Of a stretch of 64,000 bases of DNA, positions 40,708 to 50,108 are shown in pieces. Under the pieces are notes generated by a model. The model saw only the letters and a list, made by a program, of their open reading frames with translations, was not told the DNA's origin and ran no database searches. Position 1 is the first letter of the stretch. Each line of letters begins with the position of its first letter. The stretch lies in the NCBI GenBank assembly GCA_965226695.1, contig OZ245405.1, positions 3,410,001 through 3,474,000 of the forward strand, written 5' to 3'. The translations under genes were made by a program, and so were the position numbers. Source of the stretch: CATOSD01 sp965226695. GTDB lineage: Bacteria; Chloroflexota; Dehalococcoidia; Lucifugimonadales; CATOSD01.

Positions 40708-40914
40708 TCAGAAGTCCTCTTGGTCGATATCCAGTTGGCGGAGCATCGCGGCAAGCAGACCTTTGCCCAGCTCGCCGCGTCCAATGGTGGTGAACCGCTC
40801 GCCGACGTAGATTCTGCCGTGGCTGCCTTTGCCATGAGAGGGGTCGAATCGAAAGGACTTCCCAGTCCTGCGAGCATAGCGCCGCGCTCGTCCGATAAAC
40901 TCACGGCTTGTCAT
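40708..40914 (-). CDS. hicA: HicA-family mRNA interferase toxin
   Basis: A 68-residue double-stranded RNA-binding-fold toxin. SREFIGRARRYARR is followed by DPSHGKGSHGRIYVG, where the conserved His of the GSHxxY-type motif is the catalytic residue of HicA. The ending reads IGRGELGKGLLAAMLRQLDID. Size and gene order (hicA then hicB) are typical. The toxin cleaves mRNA and is held inactive by HicB. Confidence 0.9.
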   Translation of the reverse strand: MTSREFIGRARRYARRTGKSFRFDPSHGKGSHGRIYVGERFTTIGRGELGKGLLAAMLRQLDIDQEDF

Positions 40915-40966
40915 ACAGCCATTGTCGCACCTTAAGGTACGGATGGCAACGGAGTGTTGGTGTGTG

Positions 40967-41022
40967 GCGCGGGTGCTGGAGGGGGCGTTCGGGGGGTGGC
41001 AGCGGCCGGGGGTGTAGGGGGG
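40967..41022 (+). repeat. Duplicate of the amidase 3' end flanking the HicAB cassette
   Basis: GCGCGGGTGCTGGAG and the following bases up to GTGTAGGGGGGC match 40204-40263, including the amidase stop codon, with two short changes. The copies are direct repeats about 760 bp apart, with hicBA between them. Confidence 0.85.
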
Positions 41023-41025
41023 CAG

Positions 41026-42406
41026 CTAGGCTGGCTGCCAAACCCTTGCTATGGCAGCCTCAATCTTCTTCTCGAAACGGTCAATCAGTTCCTGGTTGGC
41101 GGTTACGAGGGCCTGCTCGGCTTCTACTTCGGTAACAATCTTCCTCTGTTCCTCTAGTGGCGGGAGGGGGACTTTCAGCATTGCAATTCGTCTGAGAGCG
41201 AGTTTGGGGACTCCTACAGCATGTGTAAGGCTCCGAATCTGCTCTTGAACGACATTTCCAGTTCCGACAATGGACAGGTAGCGGTTGTCAATCAATTTAG
41301 GGTCGACGACTAGCTTTGCCGCGTTCTCTGTGAGGTTGGCTCCATCTAGGGACGCGGGAATGGTCCCTATCAAACCAATCGTACCTGCAATTGAAATGTA
41401 AACATCAGAAGACGAGATTGTGTACCGGCTGATCTGTTGATGAACCGATTCGGAAATGAATCTGACTGCATCGACATCCACGGTTCTGTTTCGAAAGTCG
41501 GAGACACGTATGTATCGGTGGCCAGCAACAGAGTCCTCATACTGAGATCCTCGTGGGAGTCGCTTGCCACCCTTGATCTGACATATCTGACCTAACTCCA
41601 CGAGTGGCCATTGTGTATCAACTGCGATGTGTGGCCGATAGTTCTCCACCACGGCCGCGCGCCGTCAATGACCTTCTGGTAGCCCTCAATTTCCGCTACG
41701 ATCTCACGTTGGACTTCTAGTGGAGGAAGAGGAATCTGAAAGCCTGCGACTGATGGTCTCGGCACGCGTTGGAGGCCGCTCGTTCCTGTCATCTGGTGAA
41801 CTGCCCAATTGCGAAACAAGGGATGCTTTACGCAGTGGTACATCCATTCCGGCATTACATCGTTGCCACATCTTAGAACAATAAACTCACTTGACCCGAA
41901 GCCGATTCCGTTAAGAAGCCCCCGTGCGATGCCTGCCTTACCGATTTCGAAACACGGTGTGACTCTTGCAAGAAGCACGTCGTTGTTTGCGAAATAAGTG
42001 TAGCTACCTGAGACGTCAGCAAGCAATTTCTCTTGCTTTGGCTGGAATGTCATTCGGTTTTCCAGGTCTGCCATAGGAACGAACGACACAAGTGTGTCTG
42101 AGTAAGATTCGCTTCGCTCTTGCGAGGATTGATTGTACATAACTCTCTTATGCGCGCGGTAGGAAACTTGTGAATCCTCGATCGACTCTCCTTGTACCGC
42201 TCGCCACTCAGACTGTATTCGCCATCCGCTGCTATCTTCGACTTTTCGACCACCGTTCCCATACTCAGCTCGTTCGTCGTATATCTTGCGTTCGTCTCTG
42301 CTATGCTAGATACCAGGGAAGATGCAACGGCTGCATGCCCAATGGCCTTCAGGCTGCCCAGATACTCAACAACTTCGTCGCGCACGGACCGGCAGGTCGT
42401 TCTCAT
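41026..42406 (-). pseudogene. hsdS: Type I restriction HsdM tail plus HsdS specificity subunit, three frames
   Basis: The frame 42406-42050 continues HsdM (SVRDEVVEYLGSLKAIG to LSGERYKESRSRI) and opens the first recognition domain (FPTARIRELCTINPRKSE). Near 42100 it shifts to the frame 42140-41592 (SDTLVSFVPMADLENRM, IGFGSSEFIVL, IPLPPLEVQREIVAEIEGYQ). Near 41655 it shifts again to 41652-41026 with the second recognition domain (QWPLVELGQICQIKGGKR, VPLPPLEEQRKIVTEVE). Each break needs one base to repair. In the repaired state it is an HsdM-HsdS fusion or a tightly coupled pair. As read, the methylase complex would lack its specificity part. Confidence 0.8.
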
Positions 42407-43583
42407 CTATAGGACGGCGCTGTGCACCCAGGTCAAATCCGTCGTTCTCCACCTTGAAGAACGCTATGGAGTTCGTTCGCTTGGCCAGAGCCCGGTCAAG
42501 TATCAAGATAGACGTCTTGACGCCGGAGTAAGGATTGAACACACCGGCTGGCAGGGATACTACCGCCACGAGGTAGTTCTCCACCAACATCTTGCGCAGT
42601 TCTTTGTGCGCCTTCTGGCTCTGAAATATGACTCCCTCGGGGACTATGATCCCTGCCCGCCCGTTAGCGGTTAGGTGCTCGGCCATGTAGTCCACGAACA
42701 AGACTTCGCTTCGCTTTGACGTGACCGAGAATCGGTTGTGGGGGCGAATGCCGCCCTTCGGCGACATGAAGGGTGGGTTCGCAAGGATCACGTCGGCGAA
42801 CTCGTTCCACTTTTCCTCGCTGGTAAGCGTGTCGTACTCGTGAATGTTCGGCTCGCGAAACCCGTGAAGGTACATATTCACCAACGAGAGTCGCACAAAG
42901 TCCGGGGATATGTCGTAGCCATTGAAGTTGTTGACGAGGCGACCACGCTCATCGGGTGTTAACGTGCTCTGGTCTTCGCTGTCCGTATTGGCCTTTAGTA
43001 TGTGTTTGTAAGACGAGATGAGAAATCCGGCGGTCCCGCAGGCAGGGTCCAGTATCACCTCATCCTTCTTGGGGTCCACGATGGCGACGATGAAATCAAT
43101 GATGTGGCGTGGAGTGCGGAACTGACCTGCGTCACCCTGGGCGTCCAGAACCGAAAGCAGGTATTCAAAGGCGTCGCCCAAGGACTCCGAGTCATCGTAG
43201 GTGAAGTCGTCTATGATCTTGAGAAACGCCCTGAGGGTTTCGGGGTCGCGATAGGGCAGGTAGGCGTTGTTGAAGATGTTGCGGAACAGCTGCGGGATGC
43301 CGGGATTCTCCGGCATCCTGGCTATGGCTTCGGAGTACAGGTTAAGGGCGTCGTGGCCGCCTACGCCCGGTCCTACCAGGTTGGGCCATCTGTACTTGGC
43401 AAACTGCCCGGCGAAGAACTCCCGCTTCCCGCCCAACTCCTCGCTCTCGGAGTCAATGTCGTCCATGAACTTGTAGATGAGAGCGATGGTGATCTGTTCC
43501 ACCTGGCTCTTGGGGTCTGGTACTTTCCCGACCAGAATATCGCGGGCCGTGTCGATGCTACGTTTTGTAACAACGTCCAGCAT
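42366..43583 (-). CDS. hsdM: Type I restriction-modification DNA methyltransferase HsdM (C-terminus frameshifted)
   Basis: A 405-residue N6-adenine methyltransferase: N-terminal HsdM helical domain, then AdoMet motif I VILDPACGTAGFLIS (about residue 200), NGYDISPDFVRLSLVNMYLHG, catalytic motif IV DVILANPPF, and PYSGVKTSILILDR. It ends RPIDENDLPVRARRSC because of one extra base near 42385-42395. The true continuation (SVRDEVVEYL) is in the next frame. It would protect host DNA and form the M2S complex with HsdS. The gene starts nine bases after hsdR. Confidence 0.9.
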   Translation of the reverse strand: MLDVVTKRSIDTARDILVGKVPDPKSQVEQITIALIYKFMDDIDSESEELGGKREFFAGQFAKYRWPNLVGPGVGGHDALNLYSEAIARMPENPGIPQLFRNIFNNAYLPYRDPETLRAFLKIIDDFTYDDSESLGDAFEYLLSVLDAQGDAGQFRTPRHIIDFIVAIVDPKKDEVILDPACGTAGFLISSYKHILKANTDSEDQSTLTPDERGRLVNNFNGYDISPDFVRLSLVNMYLHGFREPNIHEYDTLTSEEKWNEFADVILANPPFMSPKGGIRPHNRFSVTSKRSEVLFVDYMAEHLTANGRAGIIVPEGVIFQSQKAHKELRKMLVENYLVAVVSLPAGVFNPYSGVKTSILILDRALAKRTNSIAFFKVENDGFDLGAQRRPIDENDLPVRARRSC

Positions 43584-43592
43584 GGCTGCTTC

Positions 43593-46127
43593 TTAGTCTG
43601 TGAACTGGTTCAAAGAAACGTAGTCCTTGACGTACTCGGGGACAAGATCCCGGTACTCCTTGGGCACTGCTCGGTAGTCCTCAATCGAGAAAATGGGGTT
43701 GGTAGCCAAGTAGGTGAAGCGCTTGGTGTCGATTGCGCTACGGGTCATGCCGTCGGTAACGTAGGCCTTGAAGAATGTCTTGATGGCCGGGAAGGAACTG
43801 GTACCGCTGGGGGTGTGTCCAACCACGAACTTGTCGAACTCTTCCTCGAGTAGTTCGTCCTTCGACTTGAAGGCCGGAATCATATTGAAAACCCTTTCGA
43901 GAATTTCCCGCAAGGTAAGGCGGCGGTCAACTCCCGCGGCTTTCCGCAGCTTTGCCAGGGTGTAGTAGTCCTCGGGCTTGTCGAACACCTCGCGGTTCAC
44001 GTAATCAATGACGAGGTCCCAGTTCTTGGCTTCAACGGCTTTTCTGACGGTCTCATTGGTGCGGACTGTGTCTGCAAAGCGATCGAAGAACATCCTGTCG
44101 ATTTTCATCCCCTCGGAGCCGATGGCCACTTCCCGGAGGGTGTCGAGGATGTCCTTGCCGAGATGCTCATAGGAGATGGAGAGCCTTGGCTCTGTGCCGT
44201 TACCGTTTTCGCCTTTCCCGGCGGGGCTGGGTCGGGGCAGCTTGATGACCTCCTCGTAGTTGAACTCCGTCTCGAAGAATTCGCAGTTTCCAAAGAAATC
44301 GAAGAGCTTGAATGCCGTTTTCTCGGGTCCGGCTACGTCCTCCGCAATGGAAGAGTCCTGCAACTGGTCGGTGAATGTGTGTTTGCGAGTTCCGCGGCCC
44401 TTGATCTGTACGAAGTCGGTGGGCGAGAAGATGGGGCGGAACATGCCGAGGTTCAGGATGTCGGTGCAGTCGTAACCGGTCGTCATCATGCCAACGGTCA
44501 CGCACACCCTGGCCTTGCTTGTGCGGTACGAAGGCAGGAAGTTTCGCGACCCCTTCAGGTTGTTGTTGGCGAAGTTGATGGTGAACTGCTGGGCGTCCTG
44601 CACCTGGGACGTGACCTGTACCGCGAAGTCGGACTGGTACTTGCCGGGGAACATGACGTCGGCCATTTCGTTCAGGGTCTGTGTCAGCCTGGCGGCGTGA
44701 TTCTGGCTGACGGCGAATATGATGGACTTGCCGACTTCGCCGCTTATGGGGTCCCTCAGCGAGTTCTCCAGGAAGGTCTTGCCAAAGACCTGATTGGTGG
44801 CGTCGGAGAAGAACCGCTTCTCGAACTCGCGTTGCTTGAAGGTCTCGTCATGCTCTTCACCGGTGTCGTCGGTGAGCGAGACGACAAACCCCTCATCCGC
44901 CAGCAATTGAGTGGTCACTTCCGTGCGAGCATCCACCAGCGTGGGGTTGATAAGGAAGCCGTCCTTGACCCCATCCAGTAACGAATAGCGGAACGTGGGG
45001 TCTCCGCTCTCACAGCCGAATGTGCGGTAGGTATCCAGAAGCAGCCTCCGCTCGACTTCTCGGGGATCGCGCACGTTGGGACCCTTCTTGTCGAAGCCCC
45101 TGAGATAATCTCGTGGAGTCGCGGTAAGGCCGAGCTTGTAGCCGACAAAGTAGTTGAACACGGCGCGGGCGTTGCCGCTGATGGAGCGGTGCGCCTCGTC
45201 CGAGATTACGACGTCGAAGTCGGTCGGCGAGAAAAGGGACTGGTACTTATTGTTGAACTGGAGTGACTGGACGGTGCTAACCACTATCTCAGCGGACCGC
45301 CAGTCGTCGCGCCTCTCCTTGTAGACGACGGTGCTGTAGTCCGCAGAGAGTATGTTAGCGAACACCTTTCGGGCTTGTTCCTCAAGCTCGAGGCGGTCGA
45401 CGAGGAACAGGACGCGGGAGGCGTTTCCGGTACGAAGGAACAGCTTGATGACGGCCGCAGCGGTAAGGGTCTTGCCGGTGCCAGTGGCCATCTCGAACAG
45501 GAAGCGGTCGCTGCCGGCCTTCACCGCCCGCTGCAAGGCGTGAATCGCCTGGAGTTGATACGTGCGCAGGAAGCGGAGGTTGTTGGCGCGGCTGAAGCCA
45601 GTCCGCTCAGCCTCATTCTTCCAAGCCGCCTCATCAGCATAGCGGGGCCGTTGGGTAAGGACGATGTAGTCGTTCCGAACGAGCTCGTCTATCAGACGCT
45701 GCGGGTTGGGCTGGACCTTGCTGTGGCTGGCTATCGAATCCGGTGTTGGGAATGTGCTGACGATGTACGGGTTGCCCCGTTCCAAGTCCCAGAAGTAGTG
45801 TAGATTGCCGTTCGAGAGGATTATGAAGCGGCAATTCTGCGACTTCGCGTATCGTCGAGCCTGCTCCTTGCCAACGAGCGGTTGCCTTCTCTCCGACTTG
45901 GCCTCAAGCACGAGCAGGGGGGATCCGCGCTCGTCGAGCAGCAGGTAGTCTACGACTCCCCTGCGGGTCTTCTCGAAATCATCACCGAGCGCGTCAAGGT
46001 CAGACCGCTTGAGCGCGACGCCCGCCTCGAGTTGGACGTTGGCGGGTCTGGCACCCTCCTGGAAGAATCGCCAGCCAGCGTTTTCCAACAGCCGGTTGAT
46101 CTTTATGCGCGCCGTAGCTTCGTTCAC
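43593..46127 (-). CDS. hsdR: Type I restriction endonuclease subunit R (HsdR)
   Basis: An 844-residue intact motor/nuclease subunit. The N-terminal PD-(D/E)xK nuclease has VVDYLLLDERGSPLLVLEAKSE (Asp and Glu-Ala-Lys). Helicase motif I is FEMATGTGKTLTAAA, motif II VISDEAHRS, motif III LGLTATPRDYL, and later TTGYDC and IKGRGTRKH. The C-terminal region binds HsdM (RKAAGVDRRLTLREILER). It translocates and cuts unmethylated DNA after HsdS-guided binding. It is the first gene of hsdR-hsdM-hsdS. The downstream M/S genes are frameshifted, so the intact R may be silent. Confidence 0.93.
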   Translation of the reverse strand: MNEATARIKINRLLENAGWRFFQEGARPANVQLEAGVALKRSDLDALGDDFEKTRRGVVDYLLLDERGSPLLVLEAKSERRQPLVGKEQARRYAKSQNCRFIILSNGNLHYFWDLERGNPYIVSTFPTPDSIASHSKVQPNPQRLIDELVRNDYIVLTQRPRYADEAAWKNEAERTGFSRANNLRFLRTYQLQAIHALQRAVKAGSDRFLFEMATGTGKTLTAAAVIKLFLRTGNASRVLFLVDRLELEEQARKVFANILSADYSTVVYKERRDDWRSAEIVVSTVQSLQFNNKYQSLFSPTDFDVVISDEAHRSISGNARAVFNYFVGYKLGLTATPRDYLRGFDKKGPNVRDPREVERRLLLDTYRTFGCESGDPTFRYSLLDGVKDGFLINPTLVDARTEVTTQLLADEGFVVSLTDDTGEEHDETFKQREFEKRFFSDATNQVFGKTFLENSLRDPISGEVGKSIIFAVSQNHAARLTQTLNEMADVMFPGKYQSDFAVQVTSQVQDAQQFTINFANNNLKGSRNFLPSYRTSKARVCVTVGMMTTGYDCTDILNLGMFRPIFSPTDFVQIKGRGTRKHTFTDQLQDSSIAEDVAGPEKTAFKLFDFFGNCEFFETEFNYEEVIKLPRPSPAGKGENGNGTEPRLSISYEHLGKDILDTLREVAIGSEGMKIDRMFFDRFADTVRTNETVRKAVEAKNWDLVIDYVNREVFDKPEDYYTLAKLRKAAGVDRRLTLREILERVFNMIPAFKSKDELLEEEFDKFVVGHTPSGTSSFPAIKTFFKAYVTDGMTRSAIDTKRFTYLATNPIFSIEDYRAVPKEYRDLVPEYVKDYVSLNQFTD

Positions 46128-46274
46128 TTCTAACCCATCGGTTCGGGATTGACCCTAGCTCGATATAGGGTGTGGACATGTCGTGAATGCCGACTTGTAG
46201 GAGTATTTGAGCGACGAATTGCCGCTTTTGGGTTCCCGCTCGGGGGCCGGAATGACGGTCTTGGATGTGCTGCC

Positions 46275-47216
46275 CTACCCCGCTTTACGCGCTACGGCGC
46301 GGCGGGCGGCCTGGGCTACGTCGGCGGCGGTGAGGTGGTACTTGGCCATGAGCGCGTCGGGGGGGCCGGACTCGGCGTAGCCCTGCAGGGCGACCGTCTC
46401 CTGGGGCGTGGGGGCCTCGCGGGCGAGCGTCTGCGACACCATGCTGCCCAGGCCGCCGCCGACGTAGTGCTCCTCGGCCGTCACTATCGCGCCCGTCTCC
46501 CGCGCGGCGGCGACCACGGCGCGCTCGTCCAGCGGCTTCACCGTCGCCATGTTGATAACCCGGCACGATATGCCCTCGGCGGCAAGCGTTTCGGCGGCGT
46601 CCAGCGCCACGCCGACCATGATGCCGCAGGCCACTATCGCGGCGGCGTCGCCCTCGCGCATCGTCTCGGCCTCGCCCAGCCGGAAGGCGTAGTCCTCCGC
46701 GTGCACCACCGGCGTGGCCGCGCGCGACAGGCGCACGTAGAACGGCCCCTTCGTGGAGACGGCGCTGCGGACGGCGTGGACGACCTCCGGGCCGTCGGCG
46801 GGCACGACCACCGTGAACTCGGGCAGGGCGCACATGAGCGCCAGGTCCTCGATGCTGTGCGCCGACACGCCGTCCTCGCCGGTGATGATGCCGCTGTGCG
46901 TGGCGATGACCTTGACGTTGAGGCGGGGCTGGGACACGCCGACGCGAAGCTGGTCGTGGGGCCGGCTGGTGGAGAAGACGGCGAAGGTGCTGACGACGGG
47001 GATTTTACCCGAGGACGCCATGCCGGCGGCCACGCTGACGATGTTCTGCTCGGCGGGGCCGAAGTCGAAGAAGCGGTCGGGGTACTTGTCGCCGAACAGG
47101 AAGGCGAAGGTGGAGACGTTGAGGTCTCCTCCCAGGACGACCAGGTCGGGGAACTCGGCACCCAGGTCCGCCAGCGTCTGCCCGGCTACTTCGCGTGTGG
47201 AGGCGGTCTCGGCCAT
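46275..47216 (-). CDS. Transketolase, C-terminal subunit (split type)
   Basis: A 313-residue pyrimidine-binding plus C-terminal domain protein. ASTREVAGQTLADLGAEFPDLVVLGGDLN, here as GAEFPDLVVLGGDLN, then AEQNIVSVAAGMASSGKIP carries the Glu that activates thiamine diphosphate, and GEDGVSAHSIEDLALM is typical. The C-terminal domain has CRVINMATVKPLDE and GAIVTAEEHYVGGGLG. Together with the N-terminal subunit it interconverts pentose and triose/hexose phosphates. The two halves are separated by a 268-bp repeat-filled gap but are in the usual order on one strand. Confidence 0.93.
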   Translation of the reverse strand: MAETASTREVAGQTLADLGAEFPDLVVLGGDLNVSTFAFLFGDKYPDRFFDFGPAEQNIVSVAAGMASSGKIPVVSTFAVFSTSRPHDQLRVGVSQPRLNVKVIATHSGIITGEDGVSAHSIEDLALMCALPEFTVVVPADGPEVVHAVRSAVSTKGPFYVRLSRAATPVVHAEDYAFRLGEAETMREGDAAAIVACGIMVGVALDAAETLAAEGISCRVINMATVKPLDERAVVAAARETGAIVTAEEHYVGGGLGSMVSQTLAREAPTPQETVALQGYAESGPPDALMAKYHLTAADVAQAARRAVARKAG

Positions 47217-47270
47217 TTGGCGTTCTCCCTCGTTCTGTAACAGGCGGGTTCGAACCCTCGACGGGGCTCT

Positions 47271-47475
47271 TCACCCCCATCCTAACCTTCCCCCACCAAG
47301 TGGGAAGGGACTTTCGGGACGCTAGCCTAACCTTCCCCCATCGAGGGGAAGGGACTGACGATGGCGGGCGGGTTTGAAACCCGCCCCTACGGGCCGAGGG
47401 GGAGGGACTTTTCGCCCTCACCCCCGTATCGAGTACGGGGCAGGCTCTAACCCTCTCCCTGAGGGAGAGGGGACT
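47271..47475 (+). repeat. Cluster of dispersed repeats between the transketolase halves
   Basis: Two R1 palindromes (47271-47310, 47326-47354), one GGCGGGTTTGAAACCCGCCCC palindrome (type R2, 47365-47390), and a CCCTCACCC...TAACCCTCTCCC repeat split by the 24-nt insertion. No coding sequence. Confidence 0.8.
47424..47447 (+). repeat. 24-nt palindromic mini-insertion, copy 3
   Basis: Identical to copies 1 and 2, here between CCCTCACCC and TAACCCTCTCCC. The unsplit parent repeat is seen at 55455-55500 (CCCTCACCCTAGCCCTCTCCC). Confidence 0.85.
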
Positions 47476-47484
47476 ATTGGGACG

Positions 47485-48381
47485 CTAGCCTATCTCTTGC
47501 AGGGCCTGGGCGAGCTGTTCGGGGCTGGGCGCCTTGCCGTGGAAGTTGGCGTTGTTCTCCATGAAGCTGACGCCCTTGCCCTTGACGGTTTTGGCGATGA
47601 TGGCGGTGGGCTTGCCCGCGGTGCGGCCCGCCTCGTCGAAGGCGCCGATGAGCTGGGCCACGTCGTGGCCGTCCACCTCGAGCGCGTTCCAGCCGAAAGC
47701 GCGCCACTTCTCGGGCAGGGGTTCGAGGTTCATCACCTCGTGGGTCCAGCGGTCGTTCTGGATGCCGTTGCGGTCGATGATGGCGACGAGGTTGTCGAGG
47801 GCGTAGTGGGACGCCGACATCGCGGCCTCCCACACCTGGCCCTCGTCGCACTCGCCGTCGCCCAGCAGCACGTAGGCGCGCGTCGGCCTGCCGTCCAGGC
47901 GGGCGGCGAGCGCGGTGCCCACGCCGAACGAGAGGCCCTGGCCCAGCGAGCCGCCGGACATCTCCACGCCGGGCGTCTTTATGTGCGCGTGACCCTGCAG
48001 CCGGCTGTCGATCTTGCGGAAGGTCATCAGCTCTTCGGTCTCGAAGTACCCCGCTTCCGCGAGCGCCGCGTACAGCACGGGGCAGGCGTGGGCCTTGCTG
48101 AGCACGAAGCGGTCGCGCGCCTGCCACGACGGGTCGGAGGGACGGTGGCGCAAGGTGTGGAAGTAGAGGGACGCCAGGATCTCGACAGCCGAGAGCGAGC
48201 CGCCGGGGTGGCCGCTGTTGGCCTCCGCGATCATGGTGAGTATGTTGCGACGCATGCTGCGCGCGGTGGACCGCAGGGCGTCCAGATCGGGCCCGTGGGC
48301 ATTGCCGTTGGAACCAGGCGTTTCGCTAGCGGGCAGTTCCGCCGCCGGGGGTTGGTCCGCACTGAACACTGGTGTATGCAC
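47485..48381 (-). CDS. Transketolase, N-terminal subunit (split type)
   Basis: A 298-residue thiamine-diphosphate-binding half: EANSGHPGGSLSAVEILASLYF, here as ANSGHPGGSLSAVEIL, SGGSLGQGLSFGVGTALAARL, and the ThDP/Mg motif LLGDGECDEGQVWEAAMSA followed by AIIDRNGIQ. The first about 30 residues are an unusual Ala/Pro-rich extension. It forms a heterotetramer with the C-terminal subunit encoded downstream. Confidence 0.94.
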   Translation of the reverse strand: MHTPVFSADQPPAAELPASETPGSNGNAHGPDLDALRSTARSMRRNILTMIAEANSGHPGGSLSAVEILASLYFHTLRHRPSDPSWQARDRFVLSKAHACPVLYAALAEAGYFETEELMTFRKIDSRLQGHAHIKTPGVEMSGGSLGQGLSFGVGTALAARLDGRPTRAYVLLGDGECDEGQVWEAAMSASHYALDNLVAIIDRNGIQNDRWTHEVMNLEPLPEKWRAFGWNALEVDGHDVAQLIGAFDEAGRTAGKPTAIIAKTVKGKGVSFMENNANFHGKAPSPEQLAQALQEIG

Positions 48382-48454
48382 CTCCCTGTTCGCGATGCTG
48401 GCAATTATAGCAACCGGATGGTGAGAGTTCTAGGCTGCGGGACGGGTAGGCGCC

Positions 48455-48555
48455 CTTCACCCCCATCCTGACTTTCCCTCGTCGAGGAGGAAGGGACTCT
48501 TCACCCCCATCTCCGTACCGAGTGCGGCGGGCGGGTTTGAAACCCGCCCCTACAA
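48455..48555 (+). repeat. R1 and R2 repeats plus a diverged copy of the 24-nt palindrome
   Basis: TTCACCCCCATCCTGAC...GTCGAGGAGGAAGGG is an R1-like palindrome. CCGTACCGAGTGCGG (48513-48527) is a diverged 24-nt element core, followed by GGCGGGTTTGAAACCCGCC. This fills the gap between the transketolase and lipoprotein genes. Confidence 0.65.
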
Positions 48556-48575
48556 GCTGGGGGGTGATTGGAAGC

Positions 48576-50051
48576 CTACCGCGCGGCGGCGAGGGCGTCC
48601 CAGGCGGCGGCGAGGACTTCGGCGTCGGGCGCGAACACGACGAGCGTGTCGGTCGCGCCGCCCGCCAGCCGGACGACGCGGCCCGGCAGGTCAAGCGCCT
48701 CGCCGTCTCCGGCCTCCGCCGGACGCCAGTCGGTCTCGGATTGGGCACGCAGTGCCTCCCGCGCCGCGTCGTAGAACTCCGAGGCGTCTGCTTCGGTGTC
48801 CCACACCAGCCGCCAGGCCAACACCAGGCCGCCGTCCGCGTGCTCCCACAGCGCCAGGCGGTCGCCGCCCCAGCCGGCGGCGGCGGTCGCCGCGGTCGAC
48901 TCGGCGGCCGCGCTCTGCTCGCCGGTCATGGCAAGGTACGAAGAAATCAGAAACTCGCCGAGCGTGTCCTGTCCCGCCTCGCTCCAGGCCTCGCCAAGCG
49001 CGCCGCCCAGGCTGGGGAGAACCACGGGCACGGGCGTCTCGAACTCCAGGAACTTGTCAGTGTGGAGGACCTGCTCGGTTGATACGGGCGGGTTGGCGAA
49101 GGCGTCGTCGATGAGCGCCCAGCCGCCGGCCTGCTGGAGCAGCTGCACCGTAAACTCGAAGCCCTGCGTGTACGGGAACAGCATGGAATCGCGGACCAGC
49201 CGCGGAGCGTCGGCGAACGGGTCGTCGGATGACGCGGAGCTCTCCTGCCGGGCCTCCGTTTGCTGCTGCCCGGTGAGCTCGTAGTTGAAGTAGAGCACCT
49301 CGACAATCGTGGCGTCGCCCTCCACCAGGCCCCTGTAGGCCAGCGAGCGGTCGGTATCGGCGTCGTCCAGCGCGTCGAGGGCGGCTTGCAGGTCGAAGTT
49401 GCGGTGCTGCAGGGCGTGGGCGTACTCGTGCGCGTAGGTGAGGACGTCCCGCGGGGAGAGGTCATCGTCGTTGTCCACGACGTATATCTTGTCCTCGTCA
49501 CTGTCGAAGAAGCCTAGAACCGAGCCGGAGTACAGGTTGACCAGCAGCTCGAAAAGGTCGGTATCGGCGTCCAGAATGCCCAGCGTCGTGTAAATCCCCT
49601 GGGCCAGAGCTATGTCCTCTCTGTTCTCCTCCAGGCTGTCGCTGAGTCTCTCGCGCAGCTCGGCCTGATCGATGAACTCGCGCTCCACGTCCAGGAAGGC
49701 GAAGCGCTCGCGCAGACGCGAGGCGCGCAGCTGCACGTCGTCGAGCGTGGCGTCCAGGGCCCCGGACGGCGCGGGCGTGGGCATGGGCGTGCGGATGGCC
49801 GCGACGGTAGTCGGCAGGATGACCGGACCCGGGTCGAAGGCCGGCGCCGACGTGGGCGTGGCTGTGGGGGAGGCCGCCGGCGTTGGGGTCGGCGCGATCG
49901 TGGGCGTGGCGGCCAGCGGGGCCGTCGGCGCCGACGTGGGCGTGGGCGTGGGCTCCGGCTCGCCGCCGCAGGCCGCGACGAGGGCGGCGAGCGCGGCGGC
50001 CAAAGCGAGGGCCAGGACTGTTCGCGCGGTGCCGGCGCGAAGTTTTGACAA
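48576..50051 (-). CDS. Lipoprotein with an HExxH metallopeptidase-like motif
   Basis: About 491 residues from TTG 50051 (GGAGG upstream). The signal sequence has lipobox ALVAAC, then a long Thr/Pro/Ala linker. The folded part holds SGSVLGFFDSDEDKIYVVD and LTYAHEYAHALQHRNFDLQ, containing HEYAH, the zinc-binding motif of metallopeptidases, with a possible third ligand Glu in RGLVEGDATIVEVLYF. The C-terminal region resembles no domain I recognise. It is predicted to be exported and membrane-anchored. The family resembles uncharacterised Chloroflexota and actinobacterial proteins with the same HEYxHALQ signature. Confidence 0.75.
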   Translation of the reverse strand: MSKLRAGTARTVLALALAAALAALVAACGGEPEPTPTPTSAPTAPLAATPTIAPTPTPAASPTATPTSAPAFDPGPVILPTTVAAIRTPMPTPAPSGALDATLDDVQLRASRLRERFAFLDVEREFIDQAELRERLSDSLEENREDIALAQGIYTTLGILDADTDLFELLVNLYSGSVLGFFDSDEDKIYVVDNDDDLSPRDVLTYAHEYAHALQHRNFDLQAALDALDDADTDRSLAYRGLVEGDATIVEVLYFNYELTGQQQTEARQESSASSDDPFADAPRLVRDSMLFPYTQGFEFTVQLLQQAGGWALIDDAFANPPVSTEQVLHTDKFLEFETPVPVVLPSLGGALGEAWSEAGQDTLGEFLISSYLAMTGEQSAAAESTAATAAAGWGGDRLALWEHADGGLVLAWRLVWDTEADASEFYDAAREALRAQSETDWRPAEAGDGEALDLPGRVVRLAGGATDTLVVFAPDAEVLAAAWDALAAAR

Positions 50052-50108
50052 GACAGCGACCTCCGTGGCGGGCTGGGGGGTTCTTCGTTTTCGGACGCTA
50101 CCTAGCAT

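Noticed and set aside
47485..48381. Transketolase halves as a frameshifted single gene
   Set aside because: They are complete separate domains in the gene order typical of split transketolases, with an intergenic region between them.
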